Of a DNA stretch of 11,197 bases, positions 1 to 6,720 are shown in pieces. Each line of letters starts with the position of its first letter. Position 1 is the first letter of the stretch. A program made the translations under genes and the position numbers. The notes under the pieces are model-generated. The model ran no database searches. It saw nothing but the letters and a program-made list of their open reading frames with translations, and was not told where the DNA came from. Location: NCBI GenBank assembly GCA_003693905.1, contig RFLL01000184.1, forward strand, positions 1 to 11,197, written 5' to 3'. The DNA comes from Alphaproteobacteria bacterium (GTDB lineage Bacteria > Pseudomonadota > Alphaproteobacteria > Kiloniellales > J153).

Positions 1-699
1 CCGCCGCAGGTCCTCGGCTATGCCTGGCCCGCCCTTCAGGAAGCGATCGAGGCCCTGCGCCATGGAACTGCGACGGCCGGACATGCGGGCGATCCCGGGA
101 TGGCCGTCGGATCGGTTCCCGATGCGATTCCCCGCATCGGAGCGCATCTGAGCGCCGGCATTCTGTTTTTCCTGTCGGCATTGAGCGGCGGCGACCTCGG
201 CCGCTGGCTCGGCGGGCGCACGCTCGACGCCCTCAGAAACGCCGGACGCGGGCAACTGGTCGATCGTCTGAACGCCGATTTCAGCCATCTTGCCCGGCTG
301 GCCGATGGTGCCGGCGGCGACTGGCGGCTACTGGCGATCCCTTTGTGGGACGGCCACGCCGTGCAGCAGGTGCGCCTGTTTCTGCGCCGCCGCGACAAGA
401 AACGCGATGGCCATGACGGCAAGAACGCAGACGCGACCCGGTTTCTGCTCGAAGTCGAGATGTCACGCCTGGGCGAGATGCAGCTTGACGGCCTGGTCCG
501 GGCACGCCGCTTCGACCTGATCCTGCGCACGCGCCAGCCCCTGCCCGCGGCGATGCGCGAGGACATCCGCACCATCTTCCAGGACGCCAACGACGGCGTC
601 GGCAATGCGGGAACGATCACGTTCCACGTTTCGCGCGACTGGCGCCTGATGCCGGTTCCCGACATCGCGCCGGCCGATCACGGTGGACTGACGGTTTGA
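1..699 (+). CDS. FliK-like hook-length-control C-terminal domain protein (partial, 5' end missing)
   Basis: The frame is open from base 1 to the TGA at 697-699, so about 232 C-terminal residues are visible and the start lies left of the window; the first internal ATG at 100 is not a convincing start. Visible residues about 50-75 form a hydrophobic helix around LSAGILFFLSALSGGDL. About residues 100-125 carry an IPLWDGHAVQQVRLFLRRR strand pattern. The C-terminal 80 residues hold FLLEVEMSRLGEMQLDG followed by FDLILRTRQPLP. This succession (hydrophobic strand, charged linker, 'LG.(M/V)Q' strand pair, then a helix) resembles the FliK C-terminal domain, which tells the flagellar export gate to switch from hook to filament substrates. 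The FliK assignment is inference from the motif pattern and from convergent fliJ/fliI next door. The family is divergent, so an uncharacterised alphaproteobacterial protein remains possible. Confidence 0.5.
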   Translation, partial: PPQVLGYAWPALQEAIEALRHGTATAGHAGDPGMAVGSVPDAIPRIGAHLSAGILFFLSALSGGDLGRWLGGRTLDALRNAGRGQLVDRLNADFSHLARLADGAGGDWRLLAIPLWDGHAVQQVRLFLRRRDKKRDGHDGKNADATRFLLEVEMSRLGEMQLDGLVRARRFDLILRTRQPLPAAMREDIRTIFQDANDGVGNAGTITFHVSRDWRLMPVPDIAPADHGGLTV

Positions 700-701
700 G
701 G

Positions 702-731
702 GCCTCTTTCCGCTGTCGCCGGCGGCGAGGC
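702..731. terminator. possible hairpin between convergent gene ends
   Basis: Between the stop of the left-edge gene (699) and the stop of fliJ (738), gcctc (702-706) can pair with gaggc (727-731) and ccgc (710-713) with gcgg (722-725), leaving an 8-nt loop. The placement between two convergent genes suits a shared terminator. There is no T tract on either strand, so intrinsic termination is doubtful. Confidence 0.25.
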
Positions 732-737
732 GCCTGT

Positions 738-1166
738 TCACTCCTCGCCTGCGCTGCGGCGACGTCGATGCATGGTGGCCCCCAGTTCGTCAAGGTCCGC
801 CTGCTCGCGCCGGCTCAGGCGTAGACGTTCATCGCGGGCGTATTTGTCGCGGGCCAGTTCATACGCCTTCAGTTCCTCGAACGCGGCCCGCACTTCTTCG
901 CGCGCCGAATCGACCGCCTTTTCCAACTCGGCGATCGTCTGGCGCAATCGCTTGCGCCGTTCGAGCGCCGCAGCGACGAAGGCGGGGAACGCCATCGTTC
1001 CTTCCATCGAAGCGCCCGCCGCCCGCTGCTCGCTTGCCAGGTCCGCTTCCAGGGCCGCCAGATCGGCGCGCATGCGCTCAACCAGTTCCTCGAGTCCAAC
1101 CAGGCGTTGACGCTTTTCGTTGAGCTGCCAGGTATGCAGCCGGACCAGGCTGTCAAACGTAGTCAT
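738..1166 (-). CDS. fliJ: Flagellar export protein FliJ
   Basis: This 142-residue protein is almost all charged, heptad-rich helix, as expected for FliJ, the soluble coiled-coil subunit that sits in the central hole of the FliI hexamer and links it to the export gate FlhA. It begins [18 protein letters not shown], the typical alphaproteobacterial FliJ opening. Two long helices (about residues 15-55 and 70-120) are joined by a short non-helical stretch, GTMAFPAFV. The C-terminus is rich in Arg and Glu. The ATG at 1166 is chosen because it overlaps the fliI stop as ATGA (1163-1166), implying translational coupling. A longer reading from 1220 would lie inside the fliI coding sequence and adds Gly-rich residues unlike FliJ. 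Confidence 0.85.
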   Translation of the reverse strand: MTTFDSLVRLHTWQLNEKRQRLVGLEELVERMRADLAALEADLASEQRAAGASMEGTMAFPAFVAAALERRKRLRQTIAELEKAVDSAREEVRAAFEELKAYELARDKYARDERLRLSRREQADLDELGATMHRRRRSAGEE

Positions 1167-2542
1167 GACCGATCGGATCCGTTGGTCACCGTTTGTGCCC
1201 CCGCCCCTTGCGGCGGCCACGGCATGTTGAGAATCCTGGCCAGTTCGGCATAGCCGGTAGCAAGGTCGCTGCGTTCGCCCTTGGCCTGAGCCAGGAACGC
1301 TTCGAGTTGCGGCTGATAGAGGATGGCCTCGTCAATGGCCGGATCGCTGCCGCGCTTGTAGGCGCCGATGCGGATCAGTTCCGCCATGTTCTCGTAGGTG
1401 GCGAGCAACGTTCGGGCGCGCCCGACGAGTTCGTTCTCGGCCTCGGAATTGCACCCCGGCATGGTACGCGAGACGCTGCGCAGAATGTTGATGGCGGGAT
1501 AGCGATTGCGTTCGGCGATCGCGCGGTCGAGCACCACCTGTCCGTCCAGGATGCCGCGCACGGCATCGGCAATCGGTTCGTTGTGGTCGTCGCCTTCGAC
1601 CAGAACCGTAAACAGCCCGGTGATCGAACCTCCGTTGATGCCGGGACCGGCGCGTTCCAGAAGCTGCGGCAGTTGAGCGAACACTGATGGCGTGTAGCCC
1701 TTGCTTGCCGGCGGCTCTCCCGCCGACAGGCCGATCTCGCGCTGGGCCATGGCAAAACGGGTCACCGAATCGACCAGACACAGGACATCACGGCTCTGAT
1801 CGCGGAAGTATTCCGCGATAGCCAGCGTCATGTAGGCCGCCTGACGGCGCATCAACGGCGGCTCGTCGGAGGTCGCCACCACCACCACCGAACGGGCCAG
1901 ACCTTCGGGACCCAGATCGTCCTCCAGCCATTCCTGCACCTCGCGGCCGCGTTCACCGATCAGTCCGATGACATTGACGTCGGACGCAGTGTAACGCGCC
2001 AGCATCGACAGCAGCACCGATTTGCCGACACCGGAGCCGGCGAAGATACCCATGCGCTGGCCGCGACAGCAGGTCAGGAAGGTATTGAGCGCACGCACGC
2101 CGAGGTCGATCTTGGGACCGACGCGGTTGCGACGGTGGGCCGGCGGCGGCGGGCGGCGCAAAGGACACGGCACGGTCCCGGATGGCAGCGGTCCCTTGCC
2201 GTCGATCGGTTCTCCCAGGGCGTTGACGACGCGCCCGAGCCAAGCCTCGCTCGGCCAGATGGCCGCCTCCGCACGCATCATCTCGGCCCGGCATCCGAGG
2301 CCGATCCCTTCGACCGCCCCGAAGGGCAGCAACAGAGTGCGCCCCTGGCGAAAGCCCACCACCTCACACATCACGCTGTGGTCGCCACGCGCACGCACCA
2401 CACAGCGGTCGCCGACGGAAAGCTCGCGCTCCAGTCCGGCGACTTCGATCATCATGCCCAGCACACTGGCCACGCGGCCGTACAGCCGCACTTCAGGAAG
2501 CCGGTCGATTTCATCGAGAAGAATCTTGATCGGCTCTTCCAT
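1163..2542 (-). CDS. fliI: Flagellar type III secretion ATPase FliI
   Basis: This 459-residue protein is full length for FliI, the F1-beta-like hexameric ATPase that works at the cytoplasmic face of the flagellar export gate. An N-terminal beta-barrel domain (about residues 1-90, with [10 protein letters not shown]) is followed by the ATPase core. The Walker A is AGSGVGKS at 168-175, the catalytic-loop GERGRE is at 196-201, and the Walker B LCLVDS is at 254-259. This leads into the FliI/SctN signature [20 protein letters not shown]. The arginine-finger SVSR lies at 356-359. The ATG at 2542 is preferred because it has a ggggg Shine-Dalgarno about 8 nt upstream; the longer reading to 2599 starts with TTG and adds a non-conserved leader. 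The gene is first in the fliI-fliJ operon and is divergent from ctrA. Confidence 0.95.
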   Translation of the reverse strand: MEEPIKILLDEIDRLPEVRLYGRVASVLGMMIEVAGLERELSVGDRCVVRARGDHSVMCEVVGFRQGRTLLLPFGAVEGIGLGCRAEMMRAEAAIWPSEAWLGRVVNALGEPIDGKGPLPSGTVPCPLRRPPPPAHRRNRVGPKIDLGVRALNTFLTCCRGQRMGIFAGSGVGKSVLLSMLARYTASDVNVIGLIGERGREVQEWLEDDLGPEGLARSVVVVATSDEPPLMRRQAAYMTLAIAEYFRDQSRDVLCLVDSVTRFAMAQREIGLSAGEPPASKGYTPSVFAQLPQLLERAGPGINGGSITGLFTVLVEGDDHNEPIADAVRGILDGQVVLDRAIAERNRYPAINILRSVSRTMPGCNSEAENELVGRARTLLATYENMAELIRIGAYKRGSDPAIDEAILYQPQLEAFLAQAKGERSDLATGYAELARILNMPWPPQGAGAQTVTNGSDRS

Positions 2543-2562
2543 CTTGTCTGCCCCCCGGATTG

Positions 2563-2582
2563 CGGGCTTTTTCTGCAGCCCG
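2563..2582 (-). other. hairpin in the fliI 5' untranslated leader
   Basis: On the minus strand cgggct and agcccg (plus positions 2577-2582 and 2563-2568) form a 6-bp stem with an A-rich 8-nt loop, ending about 20 nt before the fliI ATG. It lies just upstream of the G-rich Shine-Dalgarno. It may tune fliI translation or mRNA stability; this is inference from position only. Confidence 0.3.
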
Positions 2583-2605
2583 TGGAGGAGTATGAGCAAG
2601 GCGTT

Positions 2606-2620
2606 TTAAAGTAGCGTAAA
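2606..2620 (+). promoter_or_regulatory. near-consensus CtrA box, TTAA-N7-TAAA
   Basis: TTAA at 2606-2609, seven bases, then TAAA at 2617-2620 match 7 of 8 defined positions of the established CtrA site TTAA-N7-TTAA. The site lies 64-78 bp upstream of the fliI ATG, a plausible place for activating the fliI promoter. The match is by eye; no site scoring was possible. Confidence 0.45.
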
Positions 2621-2675
2621 ACAATATGAAATTTAACTTGCCCCGATAAGGGTTTGTTAATAAAAGACACGCAAA

Positions 2676-2683
2676 ATGGTTAA
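2676..2683 (-). promoter_or_regulatory. CtrA half-site TTAACCAT
   Basis: On the minus strand these bases read exactly TTAACCAT, the 8-mer form of the CtrA recognition motif known from Caulobacter. It lies 44-51 bp upstream of the ctrA ATG, where bound CtrA could activate or block its own promoter. Autoregulation is inferred from motif and position. Confidence 0.45.
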
Positions 2684-2726
2684 TACCGGCAGTACCCAAG
2701 GGAACTAACGCATCAGGATTGGACTC

Positions 2727-3455
2727 ATGAGAGTGCTTCTAGTCGAGGACGACCCGACGACGGCGCAGAGCATCGAGATGATGCTGCGGTCGGAAAGCTA
2801 CGTCTGCGATACGACGGACATGGGCGAAGATGGCCTCGAAATCGGCAAGCTTTACGACTATGACATTATCATTCTCGACCTCATGCTGCCGGACATGGAC
2901 GGCTACGAGGTGCTGCGCCGACTGCGCGCCGCGCGGGTAAAGACGCCGATCCTCATCTTGTCCGGCCTCAACGGACTCGACGACAAGATCAAGGGTCTGG
3001 GCGTCGGCGCCGACGACTATCTGACCAAACCATTCGACAAACGCGAACTGATCGCGCGCATCCAGGCAATCGTCCGGCGCTCGAAAGGGCATTCGGACTC
3101 GATCATCAAGACCGGAAAGCTGACCGTGAACCTGGATACGCGCACGGTCGAGGTGAACGGACAGCCGCTGCATCTGACCGGCAAGGAATACGGCATCCTG
3201 GAACTGCTGTCGTTGCGCAAGGGCACGACTCTGACCAAGGAGATGTTCCTGAACCATCTCTACGGCGGCATGGACGAACCGGAACTGAAGATCATCGACG
3301 TCTTCGTCTGCAAGCTGCGCAAAAAGCTGACGGCGGCGACCGGGGGCGAAAACTACATCGAGACCGTCTGGGGCCGCGGCTACGTCCTGCGCGACCCGGC
3401 GCCCAACCAGGAAAGCGAAAAAGCAGAGACCCCGCATCAGGCGGTTGCAAGCTGA
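2727..3455 (+). CDS. ctrA: Cell-cycle/motility response regulator CtrA
   Basis: This 242-residue OmpR-family regulator is very close to Caulobacter CtrA. The receiver domain (residues 1-120) starts [20 protein letters not shown], with the acidic pair D8-D9, phospho-acceptor D51 in [11 protein letters not shown], and K101 in LTKPF. The winged-helix DNA-binding domain (about 127-230) contains [18 protein letters not shown] and the nearly invariant CtrA stretch beginning [18 protein letters not shown]. It ends with [15 protein letters not shown]. Phospho-CtrA binds TTAA-N7-TTAA sites; in Rhodospirillales it mainly governs motility rather than viability. The ATG is supported by AGGA at 2715-2718, 8 nt upstream. 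The last 16 residues form a divergent acidic tail ending AVAS, not the Ala-Ala end seen in Caulobacter. The gene is monocistronic, closed by a strong terminator. Confidence 0.97.
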   Translation: MRVLLVEDDPTTAQSIEMMLRSESYVCDTTDMGEDGLEIGKLYDYDIIILDLMLPDMDGYEVLRRLRAARVKTPILILSGLNGLDDKIKGLGVGADDYLTKPFDKRELIARIQAIVRRSKGHSDSIIKTGKLTVNLDTRTVEVNGQPLHLTGKEYGILELLSLRKGTTLTKEMFLNHLYGGMDEPELKIIDVFVCKLRKKLTAATGGENYIETVWGRGYVLRDPAPNQESEKAETPHQAVAS

Positions 3456-3721
3456 CGAAATACGGGTGAGGGCACGCGCGTTCACGATACGTGGGTGAGC
3501 GTGATCCACCCCGCATTGGGCTCACATCGAAGCCGGATCATGAACCAGGGGACGCGCCCGGCAGGTATCGGGCGCGTCCCTGGTTTTTCTCCGCCATGAA
3601 GATGATCGCGATGGCCGCGAAACGCAGTCGCCACCGGCGACGGGATCAAAGTGGCGGCAACCGGAACACTGGGGAATCGGAGATCAGCTCGCCCGCGGCC
3701 GTCCGTCCGGCTTGGCGGATT
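3456..3721. other. convergent intergenic region ctrA / cheR
   Basis: This 266-bp gap lies between the converging ends of ctrA and cheR. It holds the ctrA terminator and otherwise no convincing gene. Open frames across it, such as a 143-codon plus-strand reading that continues into the cheR antisense, lack family features and a ribosome binding site. A small perfect 6-bp hairpin gtcgcc/ggcgac (3627-3641), followed on the minus strand by a short ttt, is the only candidate terminator for the che operon and is weak. Confidence 0.6.
3543..3588 (+). terminator. strong intrinsic terminator of ctrA
   Basis: The left arm 3543-3560 and right arm 3569-3585 form a GC-rich 17-bp stem with a single bulged G and an 8-nt loop (gcaggtat). 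It is followed by five T residues at 3584-3588. It lies about 88 nt after the ctrA stop. The left flank has no A run, so it should terminate efficiently only on the plus strand. Confidence 0.92.
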
Positions 3722-4567
3722 TCACCCCGCGGCCTTGACCTTGGCAGCGGCGTTCGCTTTCGTCAGGGTATAGATTCCCCGCTGTCCCGGCATCGGCTCG
3801 AACCGGTCGGTGGTACCGATCACCGTCTCCGCACCGCCGAGGTAGAGAAAACCGTCGGGGGCCATCTGCTGGGCGATGTTGTCCAGAACCTTGGCCTTGG
3901 TCGGGGGATCGAAATAGATTAGCACGTTGCGGCAGAAGATGACATCGAAGCGACCCAGGCTGGCCGGATTGTCGAGCAGATTGAACGGGCGGTACTGGAC
4001 CATGCTACGCAGCTCGTCGCTGATCTGCCAGCGATCGCCGACCTGCTTGAAATACTTGACCAGGAGCGAGACCGGCAGGCCGCGCTGCACCTCGAACTGC
4101 GAGTACAGCCCTTCACGCGCCTTGTCGAGAATCTCGCTCGACAGATCGGTGGCCAGAATCTCGACCCGCCACCCGGCCAGCTTCGCCGCCTCCTCCTTGA
4201 GGATCATGGCCAAGGTATAGGGCTCCTGCCCCGACGAACACGCCGCACTCCACACCCGGAACGACTTCTGCGCCGCCCGGTGCTCCAGCAGATAGGGCAG
4301 AACGATCGTCCTGAACTGCTCGAACGGGCGCTGGTCGCGAAAGAAGAACGATTCGTTGGTCGTCATCGCTTCAACGACGTCGACCGTGAGCTTCTCGTCC
4401 TTGCCGGTGCGCAGCGCCTGGATCAGTTCGTCGATGCCGGCAAAGTTCCACTTCCGGGCCACCGGGTTGAGCCGGCTTTCCAGAAGATAGGCCTTGTCCT
4501 TGGTCAGGGCCAGACCGCTCCGGTCTTTCAGGAGCTTTGCGATGAATTCGAAGTCGCTGACATTCAT
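3722..4567 (-). CDS. cheR: Chemotaxis protein methyltransferase CheR
   Basis: This 281-residue SAM-dependent methyltransferase methylates glutamates on chemoreceptor signalling domains, opposing CheB in adaptation. The N-terminal helical CheR domain (about residues 1-75) ends in the TTNESFFFRD signature at 69-78. The catalytic Rossmann domain follows, with the SAM-binding motif WSAACSSGQEPY (106-117), ATDLS at 139-143 including the ribose-binding acidic residue, and the FCRNVLIYFD motif at 211-220. No C-terminal pentapeptide-binding or TPR extension is seen beyond an Ala/Lys-rich tail. The ATG at 4567 overlaps the cheB stop as ATGA, so translation is probably coupled to cheB. It is the last gene of the operon. 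Confidence 0.95.
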   Translation of the reverse strand: MNVSDFEFIAKLLKDRSGLALTKDKAYLLESRLNPVARKWNFAGIDELIQALRTGKDEKLTVDVVEAMTTNESFFFRDQRPFEQFRTIVLPYLLEHRAAQKSFRVWSAACSSGQEPYTLAMILKEEAAKLAGWRVEILATDLSSEILDKAREGLYSQFEVQRGLPVSLLVKYFKQVGDRWQISDELRSMVQYRPFNLLDNPASLGRFDVIFCRNVLIYFDPPTKAKVLDNIAQQMAPDGFLYLGGAETVIGTTDRFEPMPGQRGIYTLTKANAAAKVKAAG

Positions 4568-5712
4568 GCCGCAGACCTCACGGCCAGTTTACGAACATAG
4601 GGAGCTATCTCCGGTAACGGGAGAACAGCGGAACAGAGGCCGGCCGTTGCCACTGCTCCGGGCATTCCCCAGACGACGCTTGTCGCTTCGTCCTGGGCGA
4701 TGACGCTGCCGCCGGCCCGGGTCACGGCGGCGGCGCCGTCGCATCCGTCGTGCCCCATGCCCGTCAGAATGATGACCAGCAGCCGCGATCCGTAGATGGG
4801 CGCCATGCTGTGCAGCATCGGGTCCACGGCGGGGCGACAGAAATTGACCGGCGGGTTCTGGTTGAGGCGGATGACATTGCCTTCGGCCCCGCGCTCCACC
4901 ACCATGTGATAGTCGCCCGGCGCCAGATAGATGTGGCCCGGGACGATGGCCTCACCATCGCGGCCTTCGGAACAGGGAACACTGGTCGCCCGTGCGATGT
5001 GCTCGGCAAGCAGAGCGGTGAACGTTCCCGGCATGTGCTGGGTGATGAGGATCGGCTGGCGGATGTCCTTGCCAAGACCGCACAGAACGCTCAGCAGGGC
5101 CTGCGGGCCGCCGGTCGAGCTGCCGATCGCGATGATTTCGGGCGGCCGGCCCGGTGCCGGGCGCAACTTGATCGAGGTCGGCGGCGGCGACACAGGCGCC
5201 TCTTTCACCCGCTTCGCGCCGAGGGCTCCGGCATCATCCGGGCGCGCCGGCGCCTGGTCGGCGGCACCGCCTCCGCGCCGTGCCAGCGCCCGCAGGGCCG
5301 CACCGGCCACGGCCTTGATCTTGTCGGTCAGCTCGCGCTGGAAGTCGTCGGCCGAAAAGATTTCCGACGTCGACGTCGGCTTGGCGACGTAATCCGCCGC
5401 TCCCTGCGCCATGGCGCGCAGGCTGACCTCGGCATTCTTGCGGGTCAGGGTCGAGGCCATGATGACCTGAATGCCGGGCTTCGCCTTCAACAACAGCGGC
5501 AGCGCGGTCATGCCGTCCATCACCGGCATTTCGATGTCGAGAACGACGAGTTCGATATCGTGCTTTTCGAGCGCCTTGAGAGCGAGTTCGCCGTTCGATG
5601 CCGAGGCCACGACCTCGATCTGCGGATCGGCGTTGAGCGCCTTGGTCAGCAATCCGCGAATAACCGCGGAGTCGTCGACGACCATGACGCGAAATGGTGC
5701 TTCAAACCCCAT
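4564..5712 (-). CDS. cheB: Chemotaxis response regulator protein-glutamate methylesterase CheB
   Basis: This 382-residue, two-domain enzyme removes receptor methyl esters and deamidates receptor glutamines when phosphorylated by CheA. The receiver domain (about residues 7-125) has VVDDS at 11-15, phospho-acceptor D59 in VVLDIEMPVMDG, and K111. A Pro/Ala/Arg-rich linker of about 65 residues (about 125-190, longer than in enteric CheB) leads to the esterase domain. The catalytic triad is visible as S199 in GSSTGGP, H226 in TQHMP and D322 in GMGHDG. The ATG at 5712 is preceded by an aggg-like Shine-Dalgarno, and the gene lies 57 bp after cheY. Confidence 0.95.
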   Translation of the reverse strand: MGFEAPFRVMVVDDSAVIRGLLTKALNADPQIEVVASASNGELALKALEKHDIELVVLDIEMPVMDGMTALPLLLKAKPGIQVIMASTLTRKNAEVSLRAMAQGAADYVAKPTSTSEIFSADDFQRELTDKIKAVAGAALRALARRGGGAADQAPARPDDAGALGAKRVKEAPVSPPPTSIKLRPAPGRPPEIIAIGSSTGGPQALLSVLCGLGKDIRQPILITQHMPGTFTALLAEHIARATSVPCSEGRDGEAIVPGHIYLAPGDYHMVVERGAEGNVIRLNQNPPVNFCRPAVDPMLHSMAPIYGSRLLVIILTGMGHDGCDGAAAVTRAGGSVIAQDEATSVVWGMPGAVATAGLCSAVLPLPEIAPYVRKLAVRSAA

Positions 5713-5769
5713 ACCGGACCCTGTCCATCCTGCTAACCCTTCATGATTCCCGTCGCGTGCGGCCGCCGG

Positions 5770-6135
5770 TCAAAGAACGCCGACCTGAACCAGCTTCGAT
5801 TCGATGATCTCGCTGTCGAACGGTTTCATGATGTACTCATCGGCGCCGGCTTCCAGCGCTTCCTGGATGTGGGCGATATCGTTCTCGGTCGTGCAGAACA
5901 CGACCTTCGGCTGCTCCACGCCCTGCATGGCTCTGAGTTCGCGCAGGAACTCGATGCCCGACTTGACCGGCATGTTCCAGTCCAGAAGCACGACGGTGGG
6001 CATGCTGTTGCGGCATGCGCTCAAAGCTTCCTCGCCATCGGCCGCCTCTCCGATCTCGAAGTCGAGAGCTTCGAGAATCTTCCGCGCGACCATACGTACG
6101 ACTTTCGAATCATCGACGATCAAGCAGCTCTTCAT
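5770..6135 (-). CDS. cheY: Chemotaxis response regulator CheY
   Basis: This 121-residue single-domain receiver has no output domain. The acidic pair is D8-D9 (IVDDSKVVR), the phospho-acceptor is D52 in VLLDWNMP, the switch threonine is in CTTEN (T82/T83), the aromatic switch is Y101, and the conserved lysine is K104 in IMKPF. Phospho-CheY is expected to bind the flagellar motor switch FliM and alter rotation. The D-W-N-M-P acceptor motif is that of chemotaxis CheY proteins. A ggag Shine-Dalgarno lies 9 nt before the ATG. The 87-bp gap to cheW is the longest in the operon and contains an inverted repeat. Its exact motor role relative to other CheY paralogues in the genome cannot be judged here. 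Confidence 0.93.
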   Translation of the reverse strand: MKSCLIVDDSKVVRMVARKILEALDFEIGEAADGEEALSACRNSMPTVVLLDWNMPVKSGIEFLRELRAMQGVEQPKVVFCTTENDIAHIQEALEAGADEYIMKPFDSEIIESKLVQVGVL

Positions 6136-6163
6136 CGCAGTTCACTCCACACTGCACACCGGC

Positions 6164-6200
6164 CCGTCGGATCTGTTTCCGGAAGATTCTTCGCCGACGG
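6164..6200 (-). other. nested inverted repeat in the cheW-cheY intercistronic gap
   Basis: In plus-strand coordinates ccgtcgg (6164-6170) is complementary to ccgacgg (6194-6200), and within the loop gaag (6182-6185) pairs with cttc (6189-6192). In the operon transcript this would form a stem with an internal hairpin, about 28 nt before the cheY start. It might stabilise or process the mRNA; there is no T run to suggest termination. Confidence 0.4.
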
Positions 6201-6222
6201 CACAAATATCCTCCGGCATCCT

Positions 6223-6720
6223 TCAGGCTGCTTCACTGCGCCCGTAATCGAGAAGACGATTGACATCGAGGACGACGAGCAGCTGGTCGTCCAGACGGTA
6301 AATGCCGTCGGAAAAGGCTCGGAATGCAGGATCAAGGGTCGGTGGATTGCGGTCAAAGGCGCTGAACGGCAGTGCCAGGACTTCGCCCACCGCATCGACG
6401 ACCAGGCTGTAGAGCTCGCCGTCGTGTTCGACGACGATGCTCATCGTCTCCGCCCCGTCCTCGCGCGGCGGAAGACCAAGGCGTGCGCGCATGTCGATCG
6501 CCGTCACCACCCGTCCACGCAGATTCAGCGAACCCATGATTTCAGGCGGTGCCAAGGGAATCCGCGTGATCTGATAGGATGCAAGAACATCCTGCACCTT
6601 CAGCACGGGGATGCCGAAAAGCTGCTTGGCGATGGTGAAAGTCACGAAATCCTGCGTTTCCTCGGCGCCGCCGAGACCGGGGGAGGAACGTTCGGATTCG
6701 GTGCTGTTCTTCCGTGTCAT
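6223..6720 (-). CDS. cheW: Chemotaxis coupling protein CheW
   Basis: This 165-residue single CheW domain bridges CheA to chemoreceptors in the membrane-associated signalling array. A polar N-terminal tail of about 23 residues precedes FVTFTIAKQLFGIPVLKVQDVL. The receptor/CheA-binding motif is NLRGRVVTAIDMR (66-78), including the conserved Arg69. The domain closes with LLVVLDVNRLL near residue 155. The ATG at 6720 overlaps the cheA stop as ATGA (6717-6720), so synthesis should be coupled to that of CheA, in keeping with their joint assembly. Confidence 0.95.
   Translation of the reverse strand: MTRKNSTESERSSPGLGGAEETQDFVTFTIAKQLFGIPVLKVQDVLASYQITRIPLAPPEIMGSLNLRGRVVTAIDMRARLGLPPREDGAETMSIVVEHDGELYSLVVDAVGEVLALPFSAFDRNPPTLDPAFRAFSDGIYRLDDQLLVVLDVNRLLDYGRSEAA

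Larger units (their letters stand above)
2543..2726. promoter_or_regulatory. divergent fliI / ctrA control region
   Basis: This 184-bp gap separates the divergent fliI and ctrA starts. It is strikingly AT-rich between about 2600 and 2690 compared with the surrounding GC-rich coding DNA, and it contains four TTAA words (2606, 2633, 2657, 2680). Both promoters must lie here. A weak sigma70-like pair for ctrA is ttgccc (2638-2643) and taaaag (2661-2666) with 17-bp spacing. The TTAA clustering points to CtrA binding and so to autoregulation and control of fliIJ. Confidence 0.65.

Noticed and set aside
2543..2599. Longer fliI reading frame starting at 2599
   Set aside because: It begins with TTG, adds a non-conserved leader, and the ATG at 2542 has a good Shine-Dalgarno and the expected FliI opening.
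2584..2609. GGAGGAG followed by ATG and a five-codon plus-strand ORF (MSKAF) upstream of ctrA
   Set aside because: The Shine-Dalgarno is too close to the ATG, the ORF is only five codons and stops 117 bp before ctrA, and the bases lie in the leader of divergent fliI. Probably chance.
2739..3509. 256-codon open frame antisense to ctrA
   Set aside because: It is a shadow of the ctrA reading frame; CtrA motifs are complete on the plus strand.
3495..3525. Inverted repeat gtgagc / gctcac between the ctrA stop and its terminator
   Set aside because: Six pairs with a 19-nt loop and no T tract are within chance expectation; the strong terminator just downstream explains the region.
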